Shown here: in pieces, positions 1 through 8,478 of the stretch | Numbering within the stretch: the first letter of the stretch is position 1 | How the letters are laid out: each line of letters opens with the position of its first letter | DNA from: Micavibrio sp. | GTDB taxonomy: Bacteria > Pseudomonadota > Alphaproteobacteria > UBA9219 | Assembly (NCBI GenBank): GCA_020718105.1 | Contig: DYDA01000002.1 | Coordinates: forward strand, 53,954-117,953 | Direction: 5' to 3' | Length of the DNA stretch: 64,000 bases | Notes under the pieces: model-generated | Told to the model about the DNA's origin: nothing | The model's database searches: none | What the model saw: the letters and a program-made list of their open reading frames with translations, nothing else | Made by a program: the position numbers and the translations under genes

Positions 1-8
1 AGGGCTAG

Positions 9-183
9 GCGGGGATCCAGCCTGTCGGGTCGAAGCTCTGCAATGCAGCGTAGCCCGACGCCGAGCGTCCGCGAGGCGTATGAGTCAATAAACGGTACGC
101 TTTTCGGACTGTTTCAAGTCACGTGCGCCGCTAGCCTGCCCCGTGCTTGACACGGGGCGGCGCAGCTGGATTCCCGCTTTCCG
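9..183. repeat. Composite dispersed repeat (family 1, GAGTCA type)
   Basis: Non-coding. It opens with a GGGGATCCAG arm and closes with CAGCTGGATTCCCGCTTT. In between lies a 28-nt module (60-87) starting GCCGAGCGTCCGCGAGG and ending TGAGTCA that recurs at 51536-51563 and, inverted, at about 57603-57630. The arms match the short palindromic family-1 repeats found between many genes here. No gene is seen in this stretch. Confidence 0.75.
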
Positions 184-191
184 CCTTTTTC

Positions 192-427
192 GCCTCCCCC
201 CTTGCGGGGGAGGAAAGTTTTTCTTGGGTTTACGTTAGTAAGCCCTAGAAAAACTAGGTGGGGGGTTAGAATTCTGTTTTGTGATGATAACCCCCCACCT
301 ATGAAAACTACTGACTTGCTTCGCAAGCCAAAGTTTTCATTTCCTCCCCCGCAAGGGGGGAGGGACACTATTGTCCTTGCAAAAACAGCGTGCCAAAAAA
401 CAACTCTTCATTCACGAGGGGTATAGA
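192..427. repeat. Palindromic repeat, family 2 (CCCTCCCC...GGGGAGGG)
   Basis: Outer arms CTCCCCCCTTGCGGGGGAGG (194-213) and CCTCCCCCGCAAGGGGGGAG (342-361) are inverted copies. An inner pair, AGGTGGGGGGTTA (258-270) and TAACCCCCCACCT (288-300), nests inside. The right flank CTTCATTCACGAGGGGTATA (406-425) also flanks the family-2 copies near 26.6 kb and 38.8 kb, so the mobile unit probably extends to the GGGTATA end. The short open frames inside are by-products of the palindrome. Confidence 0.75.
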
Positions 428-448
428 CAGATTTAAAAAGCTCTCCGT

Positions 449-1906
449 CTATCTTTTCAGTTTCTCAATAAGTGCGGTGGTGCTGTGGCCCTGCACAAGG
501 TCGGCCAAGATGACTTGGCCACCCCAGCTTTCCATTTCCTTCGCGCCGACGACTTGATCGATGGTGTAGTCCGATCCCTTCACCAGCGTATCGGGCCGAA
601 TGGTTTTGATGATTTCCAACGGCGTATCCTCGCTGAAAATCACCACGCCCGCCACGGCCTCTAGCGCTGCCAAAACAGCGGCGCGAGCATTCTCGTTTTG
701 CACGGGACGCGCCTCACCCTTTAGCCGTTTGACCGACGCATCGCTGTTAAGCGCGATGATCAGCTTATCGCACGCAGCGCGAGATTGATTGATCGATGAC
801 AAATGCCCGGGATGCAGCAAATCAAACACGCCGTTCGTAAAACCGACCTTAAGCCCCTGCCCGCGCCAACGCTCGGCCCTATCTGCCGCTTCGGCTGCCG
901 TCATGATTTTGTCTTCGCCCATGCGCGATTGATCGCGCAGAAGTTCCTTTTCGATTTCTTCTAGCGTGATCGTCGCCGTTCCAATTTTGCTCACAACAAT
1001 CGATCCCGCGATGTTAGCCAGCGCCGCGCCGTCTTCTAACGACAAGCCACCCGCCATCGCCATCGCCATCGTCGCAATCACAGTATCGCCCGCGCCAGAA
1101 ACGTCGAACACTTCCTTGGTGACCGTGTGAAAATGCTTGGCGGGGGAATCTTTCATCACAAGGCAAACGCCATCGCCGCCCAGTTTGGCCAGCACGCCAT
1201 CAATATCAAAATCGATGATGAGCTTACGCGCGGCGGCTTCGGCTTCGTCGATTGTTGTGATGGGCAGGCCCGTCGCCTCGGCTAACTCTTTGCGGTTGGG
1301 CGTCAGCAAGCTCGCACCATGATAGCGGCCAAAGTCCCGCCCCTTGGGATCGATCAAAATCGGCTTACCATGTTCACGGCATAACGTAATAATCTCGCGC
1401 ACCACATGGTTCGTTAGAACACCCTTGGCATAGTCGGAGAGAATGACAATCTGGCAATCGTCGATCACTTTACTCACACGTGCCAAAAGCTGCTCCTCCA
1501 TCAGGGTGGACAACGGCGCGGCATCTTCTCTGTCGGCACGCAACAGCTGCTGGCTGCCCGCGATATAGCGCGTCTTGATCGTCGTGGGACGCGAAGCATC
1601 GGTCAGCAAATGAGGCGTAATCCTGTTCATCGCGTCCATCTGCGCGGCAAGGTCATGGCCCGCTTGATCATGTCCGATCACGGCCACCATATCGACGTTG
1701 CCGCCCATGGTGGCAAGGTTGCGCACGACGTTGCCGCTGCCGCCCATGGCGACCAGCTCGCGCTTGATGCGTATGACGGGAATGGGCGCTTCGGGCGAGA
1801 TTCGGGTCACCTCGCCATAGATAAAGCGATCCAGCATTACGTCCCCCACGCACAAAACGCGGTGACCTTTTAGATTTTCAAGTTGCGTGTGAAGATGGGC
1901 ATACAT
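449..1906 (-). CDS. hldE: Bifunctional D-glycero-beta-D-manno-heptose-7-phosphate kinase / heptose-1-phosphate adenylyltransferase
   Basis: Cytosolic enzyme of ADP-heptose synthesis for the LPS inner core. It phosphorylates heptose 7-phosphate at C1 and later transfers AMP to heptose 1-phosphate. The 485 residues match the full two-domain protein. A PfkB/ribokinase-type kinase covers about 1-320, with the anion-hole and base motif GAGDT at 271-275. A nucleotidyltransferase domain covers about 345-485, with TNGVFDLLHPGH at 357-368 carrying the HxGH signature. The ATG at 1906 is preceded by AAGGAT about 10 nt upstream, which overlaps the stop of a possible small ORF. hldD, acting later in the same pathway, lies upstream on the same strand, so the two probably form one operon. 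Confidence 0.97.
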   Translation of the reverse strand: MYAHLHTQLENLKGHRVLCVGDVMLDRFIYGEVTRISPEAPIPVIRIKRELVAMGGSGNVVRNLATMGGNVDMVAVIGHDQAGHDLAAQMDAMNRITPHLLTDASRPTTIKTRYIAGSQQLLRADREDAAPLSTLMEEQLLARVSKVIDDCQIVILSDYAKGVLTNHVVREIITLCREHGKPILIDPKGRDFGRYHGASLLTPNRKELAEATGLPITTIDEAEAAARKLIIDFDIDGVLAKLGGDGVCLVMKDSPAKHFHTVTKEVFDVSGAGDTVIATMAMAMAGGLSLEDGAALANIAGSIVVSKIGTATITLEEIEKELLRDQSRMGEDKIMTAAEAADRAERWRGQGLKVGFTNGVFDLLHPGHLSSINQSRAACDKLIIALNSDASVKRLKGEARPVQNENARAAVLAALEAVAGVVIFSEDTPLEIIKTIRPDTLVKGSDYTIDQVVGAKEMESWGGQVILADLVQGHSTTALIEKLKR

Positions 1907-1920
1907 GCTATTGTTTATCC

Positions 1921-2097
1921 TTAGTCAAAAACAAGTTGGCTTGAGGCTGATCGATCCCGCCACAAGCGCGTCAGATGGATTCTTTTGCAACACTCAACAG
2001 GTTTACGGTGGCCGTTAGGGACGACATCAAGATCAATCGGAAAAGTATTTCCTATAGGTGATTTTGATACACTGGCTTTGTTTTTTTCTTTTGGCAT
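1921..2097 (-). CDS. Possible small protein between hldD and hldE
   Basis: 58 codons starting at ATG 2097 and ending in a TAA that overlaps the ribosome binding site of hldE. A strong AGGAG lies 6 nt before the ATG, and a second in-frame ATG at 2103 is too close to the AGGAG to be the likely start. The product is basic (MPKEKNKASVSK...), has a CC pair, and has no signal peptide or membrane segment. I recognise no family. Operon-like spacing and the strong binding site argue that it is real; the small size and lack of any known homolog argue for caution. Confidence 0.4.
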   Translation of the reverse strand: MPKEKNKASVSKSPIGNTFPIDLDVVPNGHRKPVECCKRIHLTRLWRDRSASSQLVFD

Positions 2098-2130
2098 AAA
2101 CATCTCCTACTGTTTTGAAGTGAAAAATTA

Positions 2131-2225
2131 AAAAATGGGATGCCAGCCTTCGCTGGCATGACAGTAATTTTAAGGAAATATCTTTCCTCTATCGTCATCC
2201 CCGCGAAGGCGGGGATCCCATTTTC
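2131..2225. repeat. Family-1 palindromic repeat, two hairpins
   Basis: Two hairpins, ATGCCAGCCTTCGCTGGCAT and GTCATCCCCGCGAAGGCGGG, are bracketed by AAAAATGGGAT and ATCCCATTTT, so the whole unit can also fold end to end. Near-identical arms recur at 25.3 kb. It lies just downstream of hldD. Confidence 0.8.
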
Positions 2226-2251
2226 TTTTTTCTCTATCCATTCACCCAAAG

Positions 2252-3235
2252 CTATACATACGGATCTTCTTTTTCCAAATGCTCTTGGACGTAAAGGCGG
2301 ATGCCATCCTCCAGCGGAGTCATCGGTGCATCATACCCTGCGGCGCGAAGCTTATCCATGTTGGCCTGCGTAAAGTACTGGTACTTGTCGCGCAAAACCT
2401 CTGGCATATCGCGGTACGTGATCTGGGGCGTCGCGCCCGCCGCCACATAAACCGCCGCCGCCATATCCGCAAAGCTGCGAGCTTTACCCGATCCCATATT
2501 GAACAGGCCGTTGACGGCGGGATGATCCAAAAGCCACAACATGACGTTGGCGCAATCGCCGACCCACACAAAGTCACGCAGCTGCCCGCCGTCTTTGTAA
2601 TCAGGATGGTGGGATTTGAACAAAGAAAAAGCCTCGCCGCGCTTGGCAAACGGAAAAATCTGATGCGCAACGGATCTCATGCCGCCCTTATGATACTCAT
2701 TAGGACCATAAACGTTGAAGAACTTCAGACCAACGCACTGCGCGGGGCCACGGTCGCCCTTCTTTTTCTGCTGCGCGATCCAGCGATCCGTCAGGTGTTT
2801 GCTCCAGCCATAGGCGTTGAGAGGCTGATAGGCCTTAAGCGCTTCAATGCTCTCACCATCGTCAAAGCCCTCCTTGCCGTCGCCGTACGTTGCCGCCGAC
2901 GAGGCATAGATAAGCCGCGAGCCATTGTCGCGGCACCACAGCCATAAGGCGCGGGTCAGGCGAAAGTTGCTCTCAGCAATCAAATCGGCGTCAGCCTCGG
3001 TCGTAGCCGAGATCGCGCCCATGTGATAAATTACCTCGATATCACCGCTGTGATCGTTCAGAAAATCAAAAAGCTTTTCGGGCGCGATCAGATTCTCCAA
3101 GTCACGCTTGGCGATGTTGCGCCACTTGTCATCCGTGCCAAGCCAGTCGCAAATCACGACGCGCTCGCCCCGCGCATCAAGCGCCGCCGCCACGTATGAG
3201 CCGATAAAGCCCGCTCCACCCGTAATCAAAATCAT
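2252..3235 (-). CDS. hldD: ADP-L-glycero-D-manno-heptose 6-epimerase
   Basis: Extended short-chain dehydrogenase/reductase that converts ADP-D-glycero-D-manno-heptose to the L,D form for the LPS core. The product of 327 residues begins MILITGGAGFIGSY, a textbook NAD(P)-binding Rossmann motif. The catalytic YxxxK is in LNAYGWSKHLTD, and family-specific KFFNVYGPNEYHKG follows. The reading frame stays open upstream to 3481, but that would overlap the start of divergent fabD, and the protein match begins exactly at 3235, so that ATG is chosen. hldE lies downstream on the same strand. Confidence 0.95.
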   Translation of the reverse strand: MILITGGAGFIGSYVAAALDARGERVVICDWLGTDDKWRNIAKRDLENLIAPEKLFDFLNDHSGDIEVIYHMGAISATTEADADLIAESNFRLTRALWLWCRDNGSRLIYASSAATYGDGKEGFDDGESIEALKAYQPLNAYGWSKHLTDRWIAQQKKKGDRGPAQCVGLKFFNVYGPNEYHKGGMRSVAHQIFPFAKRGEAFSLFKSHHPDYKDGGQLRDFVWVGDCANVMLWLLDHPAVNGLFNMGSGKARSFADMAAAVYVAAGATPQITYRDMPEVLRDKYQYFTQANMDKLRAAGYDAPMTPLEDGIRLYVQEHLEKEDPYV

Positions 3236-3348
3236 AAAACGCCTATGGAAAAGTTGGTTAACCACTTTAACTTGCCGCATTAAACCCGCTTGGCGAGGCT
3301 TTGACAAGCGGCTTGAAGCATGGCAGTTTCGCCACTTAAGGAGAAAAA

Positions 3349-4284
3349 ATGACAAAAGCATTCGTATTTCCCGGACAGGGAAGCCAAAAGATCGGCATGG
3401 GCAAGGCTCTTTTTGACGCCTTCCCAGAGGCTCGCATGGTTTTTCAAGAGGTTGATGAGGTTTTGGAACAAAAACTCTCACCCCTTATGTTCGAAGGCTC
3501 GGAAGATGAGCTTAAAATGACCGAAAACACGCAGCCCGCGTTGATGACGGTCAGCATAGCCGTTTTGCGCGTTTTACTGTCGCAAAGCGGCAAGAAACTG
3601 CCCGAAATGGCCGCCTTTGTCGCGGGGCATAGCCTTGGCGAATACGCGGCGCTTTGCGCGGCGGGGAGCCTATCGCTGGCCGATACCGCAACCCTTTTGC
3701 GCACACGGGGCCGCGCTATGCAAAAAGCCGTGCCAGCGGGAATCGGCGGCATGGCGGCTTTGCTGGGCGCCAATGTTGATCAAGCCAAAGATATCGCGGC
3801 AGCCGCCTCGCAAGGCGATGTATGCGTGGCCGCTAACGATAACGCGGATGGCCAAGTCGTGATCAGCGGCAATAATCTGGCAATTGATCGCGCCATTGCT
3901 TTGGCCGCTGAAAAAGGCCTAAAACGCTGCATCAAACTGCCTGTTAGTGCGCCGTTTCACTGCCCTTTGATGCAGCCCGCCGCGCTGGTCATGCAAGAAG
4001 CCTTGGCGCAGGTTCAGCTCATGCCACCTTGTGTGCCTGTCGTTGCGAATGTCACGGCGCTGGCGACAAGCGATCCCGATGAAATACGCAACCTTTTGGT
4101 TCAGCAAATAACGGGCGCTGTCCGTTGGCGCGAGTCCGTTCTGTTCATGAAGGCGCACGGCGTGAGCCAGCTGGTTGAGTGCGGCTCTGGCGCTGTTCTG
4201 GCAGGCCTCACCAAACGCATCGATAAAGAAATCACGGCGGTATCTTTGCAAACACCAGAGGATATTGATGCTTTTTTACGATAG
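3349..4284 (+). CDS. fabD: Malonyl-CoA:ACP transacylase
   Basis: Transfers malonyl groups from CoA to acyl carrier protein, giving the extender unit of fatty acid synthesis. The 311 residues are the normal family length. The FPGQGSQ motif is at 7-13 and the nucleophile serine is in GHSLGE (93-98, Ser95). The distal histidine region is APFHCPLM. AAGGAG lies 6 nt before the ATG. fabG follows about 200 nt downstream with a family-1 repeat between them. Confidence 0.96.
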   Translation: MTKAFVFPGQGSQKIGMGKALFDAFPEARMVFQEVDEVLEQKLSPLMFEGSEDELKMTENTQPALMTVSIAVLRVLLSQSGKKLPEMAAFVAGHSLGEYAALCAAGSLSLADTATLLRTRGRAMQKAVPAGIGGMAALLGANVDQAKDIAAAASQGDVCVAANDNADGQVVISGNNLAIDRAIALAAEKGLKRCIKLPVSAPFHCPLMQPAALVMQEALAQVQLMPPCVPVVANVTALATSDPDEIRNLLVQQITGAVRWRESVLFMKAHGVSQLVECGSGAVLAGLTKRIDKEITAVSLQTPEDIDAFLR

Positions 4285-4331
4285 TTCTCGTCCACTTCAA
4301 GAGTTGGTTTTCTGGAGCAGAAAAAACAAGG

Positions 4332-4422
4332 AAACGGGATCCCCGCTTTCGCGGGGATGACGCTAAAGGGAAATGCGGCCACAAAAAATTCCGTCATGCC
4401 CGCGAAAGCGGGCATCCCGTTT
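4332..4422. repeat. Family-1 palindromic repeat
   Basis: Hairpins CGGGATCCCCGCTTTCGCGG and GTCATGCCCGCGAAAGCGGG, bracketed by AAACGGG and CCCGTTT. The spacer between the hairpins (GATGACGCTAAAGGGAAATG...) is clearly related to that of the copy at 25.3 kb, so the unit is about 90 nt, not just the hairpin. It lies between fabD and fabG and could act as a processing or partial termination site. Confidence 0.8.
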
Positions 4423-4483
4423 GTTTTGTTTCGCTTATCAACGCTTAAACTGTTTTTAATATAACGACACGAAAGGAAAGACC

Positions 4484-5230
4484 ATGTTGTCACTGAACGG
4501 AAAGAACGCGCTTGTTACGGGCGCAGCGGGCGGCCTTGGAACCGTCATCGCCAAGATGCTGGTGGCGCAAGGCGCACGCGTTGCCCTGACCGACATTCGC
4601 CCCGAAGGCATTGAAGCGCTGCAGGCCGAGCTTGGCGGCGCGGCGCACGCGGTAACGGTTGTCGGCAACCTGACCGACCCCGCCGTTCCCCCTACCCTTA
4701 TCAAGGAAGCCGAGGAGAAATTGGGCGGCGGCGTGGACATTCTGATCAACAACGCTGGCCTGACGCGCGATGGTCTTGCTATGCGCATGAAGGACGAAGA
4801 CTGGGATTTGGTGATGAACGTGAACCTGTCCTCCGCGTTCCGTTTATCTCGCGCCGCGCTGAAAGGCATGATGACGCGCCGCTGGGGTCGCATCATCAAC
4901 ATGGCGTCCGTCGTCGGCGTGATGGGCAACGCAGGGCAAGCCAACTATGCGGCGTCCAAAGGTGGTCTCATCGCCATGAGCAAATCGCTGGCGCAAGAAA
5001 TGGCACCACGCGGCATCACCGTCAATTGCGTCGCGCCGGGCTTTATCGTCACGGCCATGACCGACAAGTTGAACGAAGAGCAAAAGAACAAAATGCTGGC
5101 CAACATTCCGCTTGGCTATCTGGGCGAACCGAAGGACGTCGCGGCCAGCATCGTCTTTTTGGCCAGCGAGGAAGCACGCTACATCACCGGCCAAACCATC
5201 CACATCAACGGCGGCATGATTATGGTGTGA
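4484..5230 (+). CDS. fabG: 3-oxoacyl-[ACP] reductase
   Basis: NADPH-dependent reduction of 3-oxoacyl-ACP in fatty acid elongation. A classical short-chain dehydrogenase of 248 residues: TGAAGGLG cofactor motif at 12-19, NNAG at 89-92, and the catalytic triad Ser142, Tyr155, Lys159 (YAASK). The end, INGGMIMV, is typical of FabG. GAAAGGAAAG precedes the ATG. The neighbour fabD supports a fatty-acid role rather than another SDR. acpP, which commonly follows fabG, is absent: a terminator comes directly after. Confidence 0.95.
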   Translation: MLSLNGKNALVTGAAGGLGTVIAKMLVAQGARVALTDIRPEGIEALQAELGGAAHAVTVVGNLTDPAVPPTLIKEAEEKLGGGVDILINNAGLTRDGLAMRMKDEDWDLVMNVNLSSAFRLSRAALKGMMTRRWGRIINMASVVGVMGNAGQANYAASKGGLIAMSKSLAQEMAPRGITVNCVAPGFIVTAMTDKLNEEQKNKMLANIPLGYLGEPKDVAASIVFLASEEARYITGQTIHINGGMIMV

Positions 5231-5237
5231 TATAAAA

Positions 5238-5264
5238 GGGGGCTGACGCGAGCCCCCCTCTTTT
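5238..5264 (+). terminator. Rho-independent terminator after fabG
   Basis: GGGGGCT (5238-5244) pairs with AGCCCCC (5251-5257) around a GACGCG loop, followed by CTCTTTT. It begins 8 nt after the fabG stop. Confidence 0.8.
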
Positions 5265-5311
5265 CCCAACACTTGAACTGTTTCGAGCCTTTATTAAAAA
5301 ATAAGGCCTCA

Positions 5312-5345
5312 GAAAAAAAAAGGGAGCCGTGAGGCTCCCTTTTTC
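5312..5345. terminator. Bidirectional terminator between fabG and rpsI
   Basis: AGGGAGCC (5321-5328), loop GTGA, GGCTCCCT (5333-5340), with a run of nine A on the left and T on the right. On the minus strand this gives a strong hairpin plus U-run that ends rplM-rpsI; it can also back up the fabG terminator. Confidence 0.88.
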
Positions 5346-5379
5346 GTTGTTTTGAAATATTCGTACAGGACAGCGCAGC

Positions 5380-5913
5380 TTAACGCTTGCTGAACTGGAA
5401 GCGCTTACGAGCTTTAGCCCGGCCATACTTCTTACGTTCAACAACACGCGAATCGCGCGTTAGGAACTTGGCGACCTTCAACGGCGCACGAAGTGCAGGC
5501 TCGAAGTACGTCAAGGCTTTTGAAATGCCGTGCTTGACAGCGCCCGCTTGCCCAGACAAACCGCCACCGTTCACAAGGCAAACAACATCAAACTGTCCGG
5601 CGCGATCAGCAACCGAGAAAGGCTGGTTGACAATCATTTGCAAAACAGGACGTGCGAAGTAAACAGCAACATCGCGGCCATTGACCGAAATCTTGCCATT
5701 GCCGGGCTTGATCCAAACGCGAGCGATTGCGTTCTTGCGCTTACCCGTGGCATAGGAGCGGCCAAAATCATCAACCTTGCGTTCATGTTTGGGCGCTTCA
5801 TCCGTGGCGGACGTCACAACCTTGACTTCATCTTGAGCAGGAGTTGAAACCGCAGCTTCTTTTACGGCGGCCTTAATCCCTGTAAGGGTCGATTTACGTG
5901 TTGTCGTGGCCAT
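5380..5913 (-). CDS. rpsI: 30S ribosomal protein S9
   Basis: Small-subunit ribosomal protein whose C-terminal tail reaches the P-site tRNA. The conserved core starts at about residue 50 ([21 protein letters not shown]) and ends in the basic tail [11 protein letters not shown]. The product is 177 residues, longer than the usual 130-160, because of a low-complexity N-terminal extension rich in Ala, Val, Lys and Glu. The start is supported by AGAGGA upstream and by the TAATG junction with rplM, where the two genes share one nucleotide. Confidence 0.97.
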   Translation of the reverse strand: MATTTRKSTLTGIKAAVKEAAVSTPAQDEVKVVTSATDEAPKHERKVDDFGRSYATGKRKNAIARVWIKPGNGKISVNGRDVAVYFARPVLQMIVNQPFSVADRAGQFDVVCLVNGGGLSGQAGAVKHGISKALTYFEPALRAPLKVAKFLTRDSRVVERKKYGRAKARKRFQFSKR

Positions 5914-6416
5914 TATTTTGTCCTCTTATTCTTGGAATTAGCGGCGGCAAAATCAATCGCCTTGGGGGTCTGCGCTGCATGCGGATGCTCTGTGCCTGCA
6001 TAGACCTTAAGGTTGCCCAACTGGCGGCGACCCAAAGTGCCCTCTGGCAACATGCGCTCAACGGCCTTTTCGATCACGCGCTCTGGATACTTGCCAGCCA
6101 AGATAGCGGCAGGCGTGCGCGCCTTGATCCCACCAGGGTGGCCCGTGTGATAATAGAAAGGCTTATCCGTCGCCTTCTTGCCCGTCAAAGCAACCTTCTC
6201 GGCATTGATGATGATGACGTTGTCGCCACAATCAACAGAAGGGGTATAAGTCGGCTTGTTCTTGCCGCGCAAGATCGTCGCGACAACCGCCGCCAAACGA
6301 CCCAAAATGACACCCTCAGCGTCAAAAAGAACCCAGTTCTTTTCGGCTTCGCCGTGTTTTGCAGCAAAGCTCTTCGTTTGAACGCTCCGCTTTGATAAAC
6401 TTGTTTTTCCAGCCAT
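5913..6416 (-). CDS. rplM: 50S ribosomal protein L13
   Basis: Large-subunit assembly protein, first gene of the conserved rplM-rpsI operon. 167 residues with family blocks [35 protein letters not shown] and [14 protein letters not shown] precedes the ATG. The stop overlaps the rpsI start by one base (TAATG), indicating translational coupling. The Lys-rich C-terminal end ([10 protein letters not shown]) is slightly longer than in the enterobacterial protein. Confidence 0.97.
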   Translation of the reverse strand: MAGKTSLSKRSVQTKSFAAKHGEAEKNWVLFDAEGVILGRLAAVVATILRGKNKPTYTPSVDCGDNVIIINAEKVALTGKKATDKPFYYHTGHPGGIKARTPAAILAGKYPERVIEKAVERMLPEGTLGRRQLGNLKVYAGTEHPHAAQTPKAIDFAAANSKNKRTK

Positions 6417-6583
6417 AGATCGTACCTTTCAGGCATTTAATCGTGCAGACTTTTCCATGGCGAAACGCCAATGAAACGGCCTCTTCAGGGGTGTCCTTTA
6501 CGTTTTTAAATCACATGAGTCAACAATAAATAAGCTTTCAAGCCAAAAAAAGGTGTGTGGTAATATACTACCGCCGTTAAAGG

Positions 6584-7504
6584 TCAGGCATCACCTTCAA
6601 GGATGGCTTCTTTAAGGGCGGCACGATGCGTGATGATTTGATAAACGATCAAACTGCCAAGAACCAACCCCATACCAACATACTGATAACCTTTTAAATA
6701 CTCGCTTAAAAACAGAACGGAGAAAATAGCCGTAAAGATAGGCTCAATCTTTGCGAATAAGCTCCACCGGAAAGACCCTAAAAGAGCAATGCCATAAAAC
6801 ATCCCAAAACTGGCCGTCCCCAAAGACAAGGAGCATAAAACAACCCATCCCCAGCCGCTTATTGTTTCTGGCATCACAGGCGTTTTGAAAAGCGCAATGA
6901 GGATCAAGAGGCCTGTCGTCACGATAAAGTTTTCCGCCCCCACGATTGATGGGTTGCGCGACGTCATTTGACGGCCATAGATATAAAGGCGATTGGCCGT
7001 CGCGATGGCTGCCATAAAGGCGAGCGCCACACCTTCCCAATGCGAGGGCGTTTGCGCGCTCCATAAATCAAGGACGAACGTAAGCCCGATAAGCGCGGCC
7101 ACTGTTGAACCAAGTGTCACGGCATCCAGTTTTATTTCTCGTCGCCACGCCATAAAAAAGAGAAGCATCAACGTGTGCGTAAAAAGAACGACCATAACAA
7201 TGGGACCGGAAAGATAAGCTAAGCCGCCAATGATCCCAATAACAGAAACAGCCTGCCAAAAACCGCCGATCAACGCCATCTTGCGATCATCTTGGGTTTG
7301 ATAAAGGGACTTGCGTTTCAACAGACAGAACACGGCCATTAAAAGCGCCCTGACTGATGTTGTCATCAACACGATAAAGATAGCGTTCGCCCCATCGGCA
7401 TACGCCCCTCGCGCCGCAGCGGGATAAAGGCCATAAACGGCAGCGGTTATAACCGATACAATAACACCGATTTTATGGCTTTGTTTGACAACACCGGAAG
7501 ACAC
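6584..7504 (-). CDS. EamA/DMT-superfamily transporter
   Basis: Inner-membrane permease of 306 residues with about ten hydrophobic segments arranged as two EamA-like halves. The first runs from VIVSVITAAVYGLYPAAARGAY and the second from the segment around MAAIATANRLYIYG to LGSLIVYQII. Substrate is unknown; family members export amino acids, metabolites or nucleotide sugars. The start is a GTG at 7504 with AAAGG upstream. It lies 25 nt after a lipoprotein gene on the same strand, so the two may be co-transcribed. Confidence 0.85.
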   Translation of the reverse strand: MSSGVVKQSHKIGVIVSVITAAVYGLYPAAARGAYADGANAIFIVLMTTSVRALLMAVFCLLKRKSLYQTQDDRKMALIGGFWQAVSVIGIIGGLAYLSGPIVMVVLFTHTLMLLFFMAWRREIKLDAVTLGSTVAALIGLTFVLDLWSAQTPSHWEGVALAFMAAIATANRLYIYGRQMTSRNPSIVGAENFIVTTGLLILIALFKTPVMPETISGWGWVVLCSLSLGTASFGMFYGIALLGSFRWSLFAKIEPIFTAIFSVLFLSEYLKGYQYVGMGLVLGSLIVYQIITHRAALKEAILEGDA

Positions 7505-7529
7505 AGAAGGAGCCTTTCGCGGGCGGGAG

Positions 7530-7838
7530 CTAGCGCGTTTTGCAGCGAGAGAGGCAATCTTTCAACGAGTCTTTGCAATCGGCCTGAGCGCCGAAGACGC
7601 CCGTCATTTGGCCACGGCCTACGGGGCTTTGCGCCGCGCTGCTTTCACTGCAACGATCAAAGTCTGCGTTGCAGGAACGGGCACAGGATTCTTGGTCATT
7701 ATCCAGCAACGTCACAACGCCGCTAGAGCTGGTGTAAGAGGTGTTCTTTTGAGGAGCGGCGCTGCACGCACCAAGAAGCGCGATCACGGCGAGCAGCAGA
7801 AAAAAAGAAGGAGCCTTACCGATATTTTTGTTGAACAT
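7530..7838 (-). CDS. Small cysteine-rich lipoprotein
   Basis: 102 residues with a lipoprotein signal peptide: a short basic N-terminus, a hydrophobic stretch (FFLLLAVIALLGAC) and a lipobox LLGAC with Cys25 as the lipidation site. The mature part has five more cysteines in the pattern C-x3-C-x5-C, then C-x6-C-x3-C near the C-terminus, all likely to form disulfides in the periplasm. I recognise no family. It sits between rplQ and the EamA transporter on the same strand. The dsbB gene elsewhere in the window shows that periplasmic disulfide chemistry is available. Confidence 0.75.
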   Translation of the reverse strand: MFNKNIGKAPSFFLLLAVIALLGACSAAPQKNTSYTSSSGVVTLLDNDQESCARSCNADFDRCSESSAAQSPVGRGQMTGVFGAQADCKDSLKDCLSRCKTR

Positions 7839-7883
7839 CTTCGAAGGCCCCTTCTCTTAAAGTTTTAAACGGGAAGCTTTGGT

Positions 7884-8315
7884 TTATTCCGCCGCCTCTG
7901 TTTCCATTTCGTCCGTCTTGACGATCACGGGACCGCTATCTTTGCCTTTGGCTTCAGGATCACGATCAACAAACTCGATAAACGCCATCGTTGTCGCGTC
8001 GCCGTAACGAATGCCAGCCTTTAAAATGCGTGTATAACCGCCCGCACGCTCTTTATAGCGTTCAGCTAAAACGGCAAACAACTTGGTGACCATCGTATCA
8101 TCGCGAAGCGTAGAAAAAGCCTGACGACGAGCCGCAAGGGTTCCCTTTTTGCCAAGCGTAATCATCTTTTCAATAACGGGGCGAAGCTCTTTCGCCTTGG
8201 GAAGCGTTGTTTTGATTTGTTCGTGCTTGATCAGCGCACACATCATATTGGCGAGCATCGCTTGACGATGGCTGCTTGTGACGTTGAGTTTACGACCTTT
8301 CATACCGTGACGCAT
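7884..8315 (-). CDS. rplQ: 50S ribosomal protein L17
   Basis: Large-subunit protein of 143 residues starting [21 protein letters not shown], the standard L17 N-terminus, followed by [15 protein letters not shown]. The C-terminus carries an acidic extension rich in Glu and Asp. AGGGAG precedes the ATG. It is the last ribosomal gene of the rpsM-rpsK-rpoA-rplQ unit and is separated from rpoA by a hairpin that could reduce its transcription. Confidence 0.97.
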   Translation of the reverse strand: MRHGMKGRKLNVTSSHRQAMLANMMCALIKHEQIKTTLPKAKELRPVIEKMITLGKKGTLAARRQAFSTLRDDTMVTKLFAVLAERYKERAGGYTRILKAGIRYGDATTMAFIEFVDRDPEAKGKDSGPVIVKTDEMETEAAE

Positions 8316-8420
8316 AGCGACTTTCTCCCTTTATGATGCGACCCCTGTGCTACGCCACCATGGCGCTCCTGCAGGAGACGATTGCACTCTCCGCCAACCT
8401 GTTTTTGCAGTATCGGCGGG

Positions 8421-8465
8421 TAAAAGAGTTCAGAGCTCAGAAAAATTTCCTGAACTCTGAACTCT
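8421..8465 (-). terminator. Terminator-like hairpin between rpoA and rplQ
   Basis: Read on the minus strand, AGAGTTCAGAG pairs perfectly over 11 bp with CTCTGAACTCT (plus-strand 8455-8465 and 8425-8435) around a 19-nt loop, then TTTTA follows. The spacing and U-tract look like an intrinsic terminator or attenuator placed after rpoA. Confidence 0.6.
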
Positions 8466-8478
8466 GTTCCCTGAACCC

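Noticed and set aside
1610-1873. Open frame of 87 codons on the plus strand inside hldE
   Set aside because: Antisense to a strongly supported enzyme; no binding site and no recognisable protein pattern.
2140-2373. Short frames inside family-1 repeats, for example MPAFAGMTVILRK-type peptides
   Set aside because: The peptide (PAFAGMT) appears wherever a palindrome GTCATxCCCGCGAAxGCGGG is translated; it is a by-product of the repeat, not a gene family.
3301-3329. Possible fabD promoter with TTGACA
   Set aside because: The -35 box is perfect, but no acceptable -10 lies at 16-18 nt; not strong enough to list.
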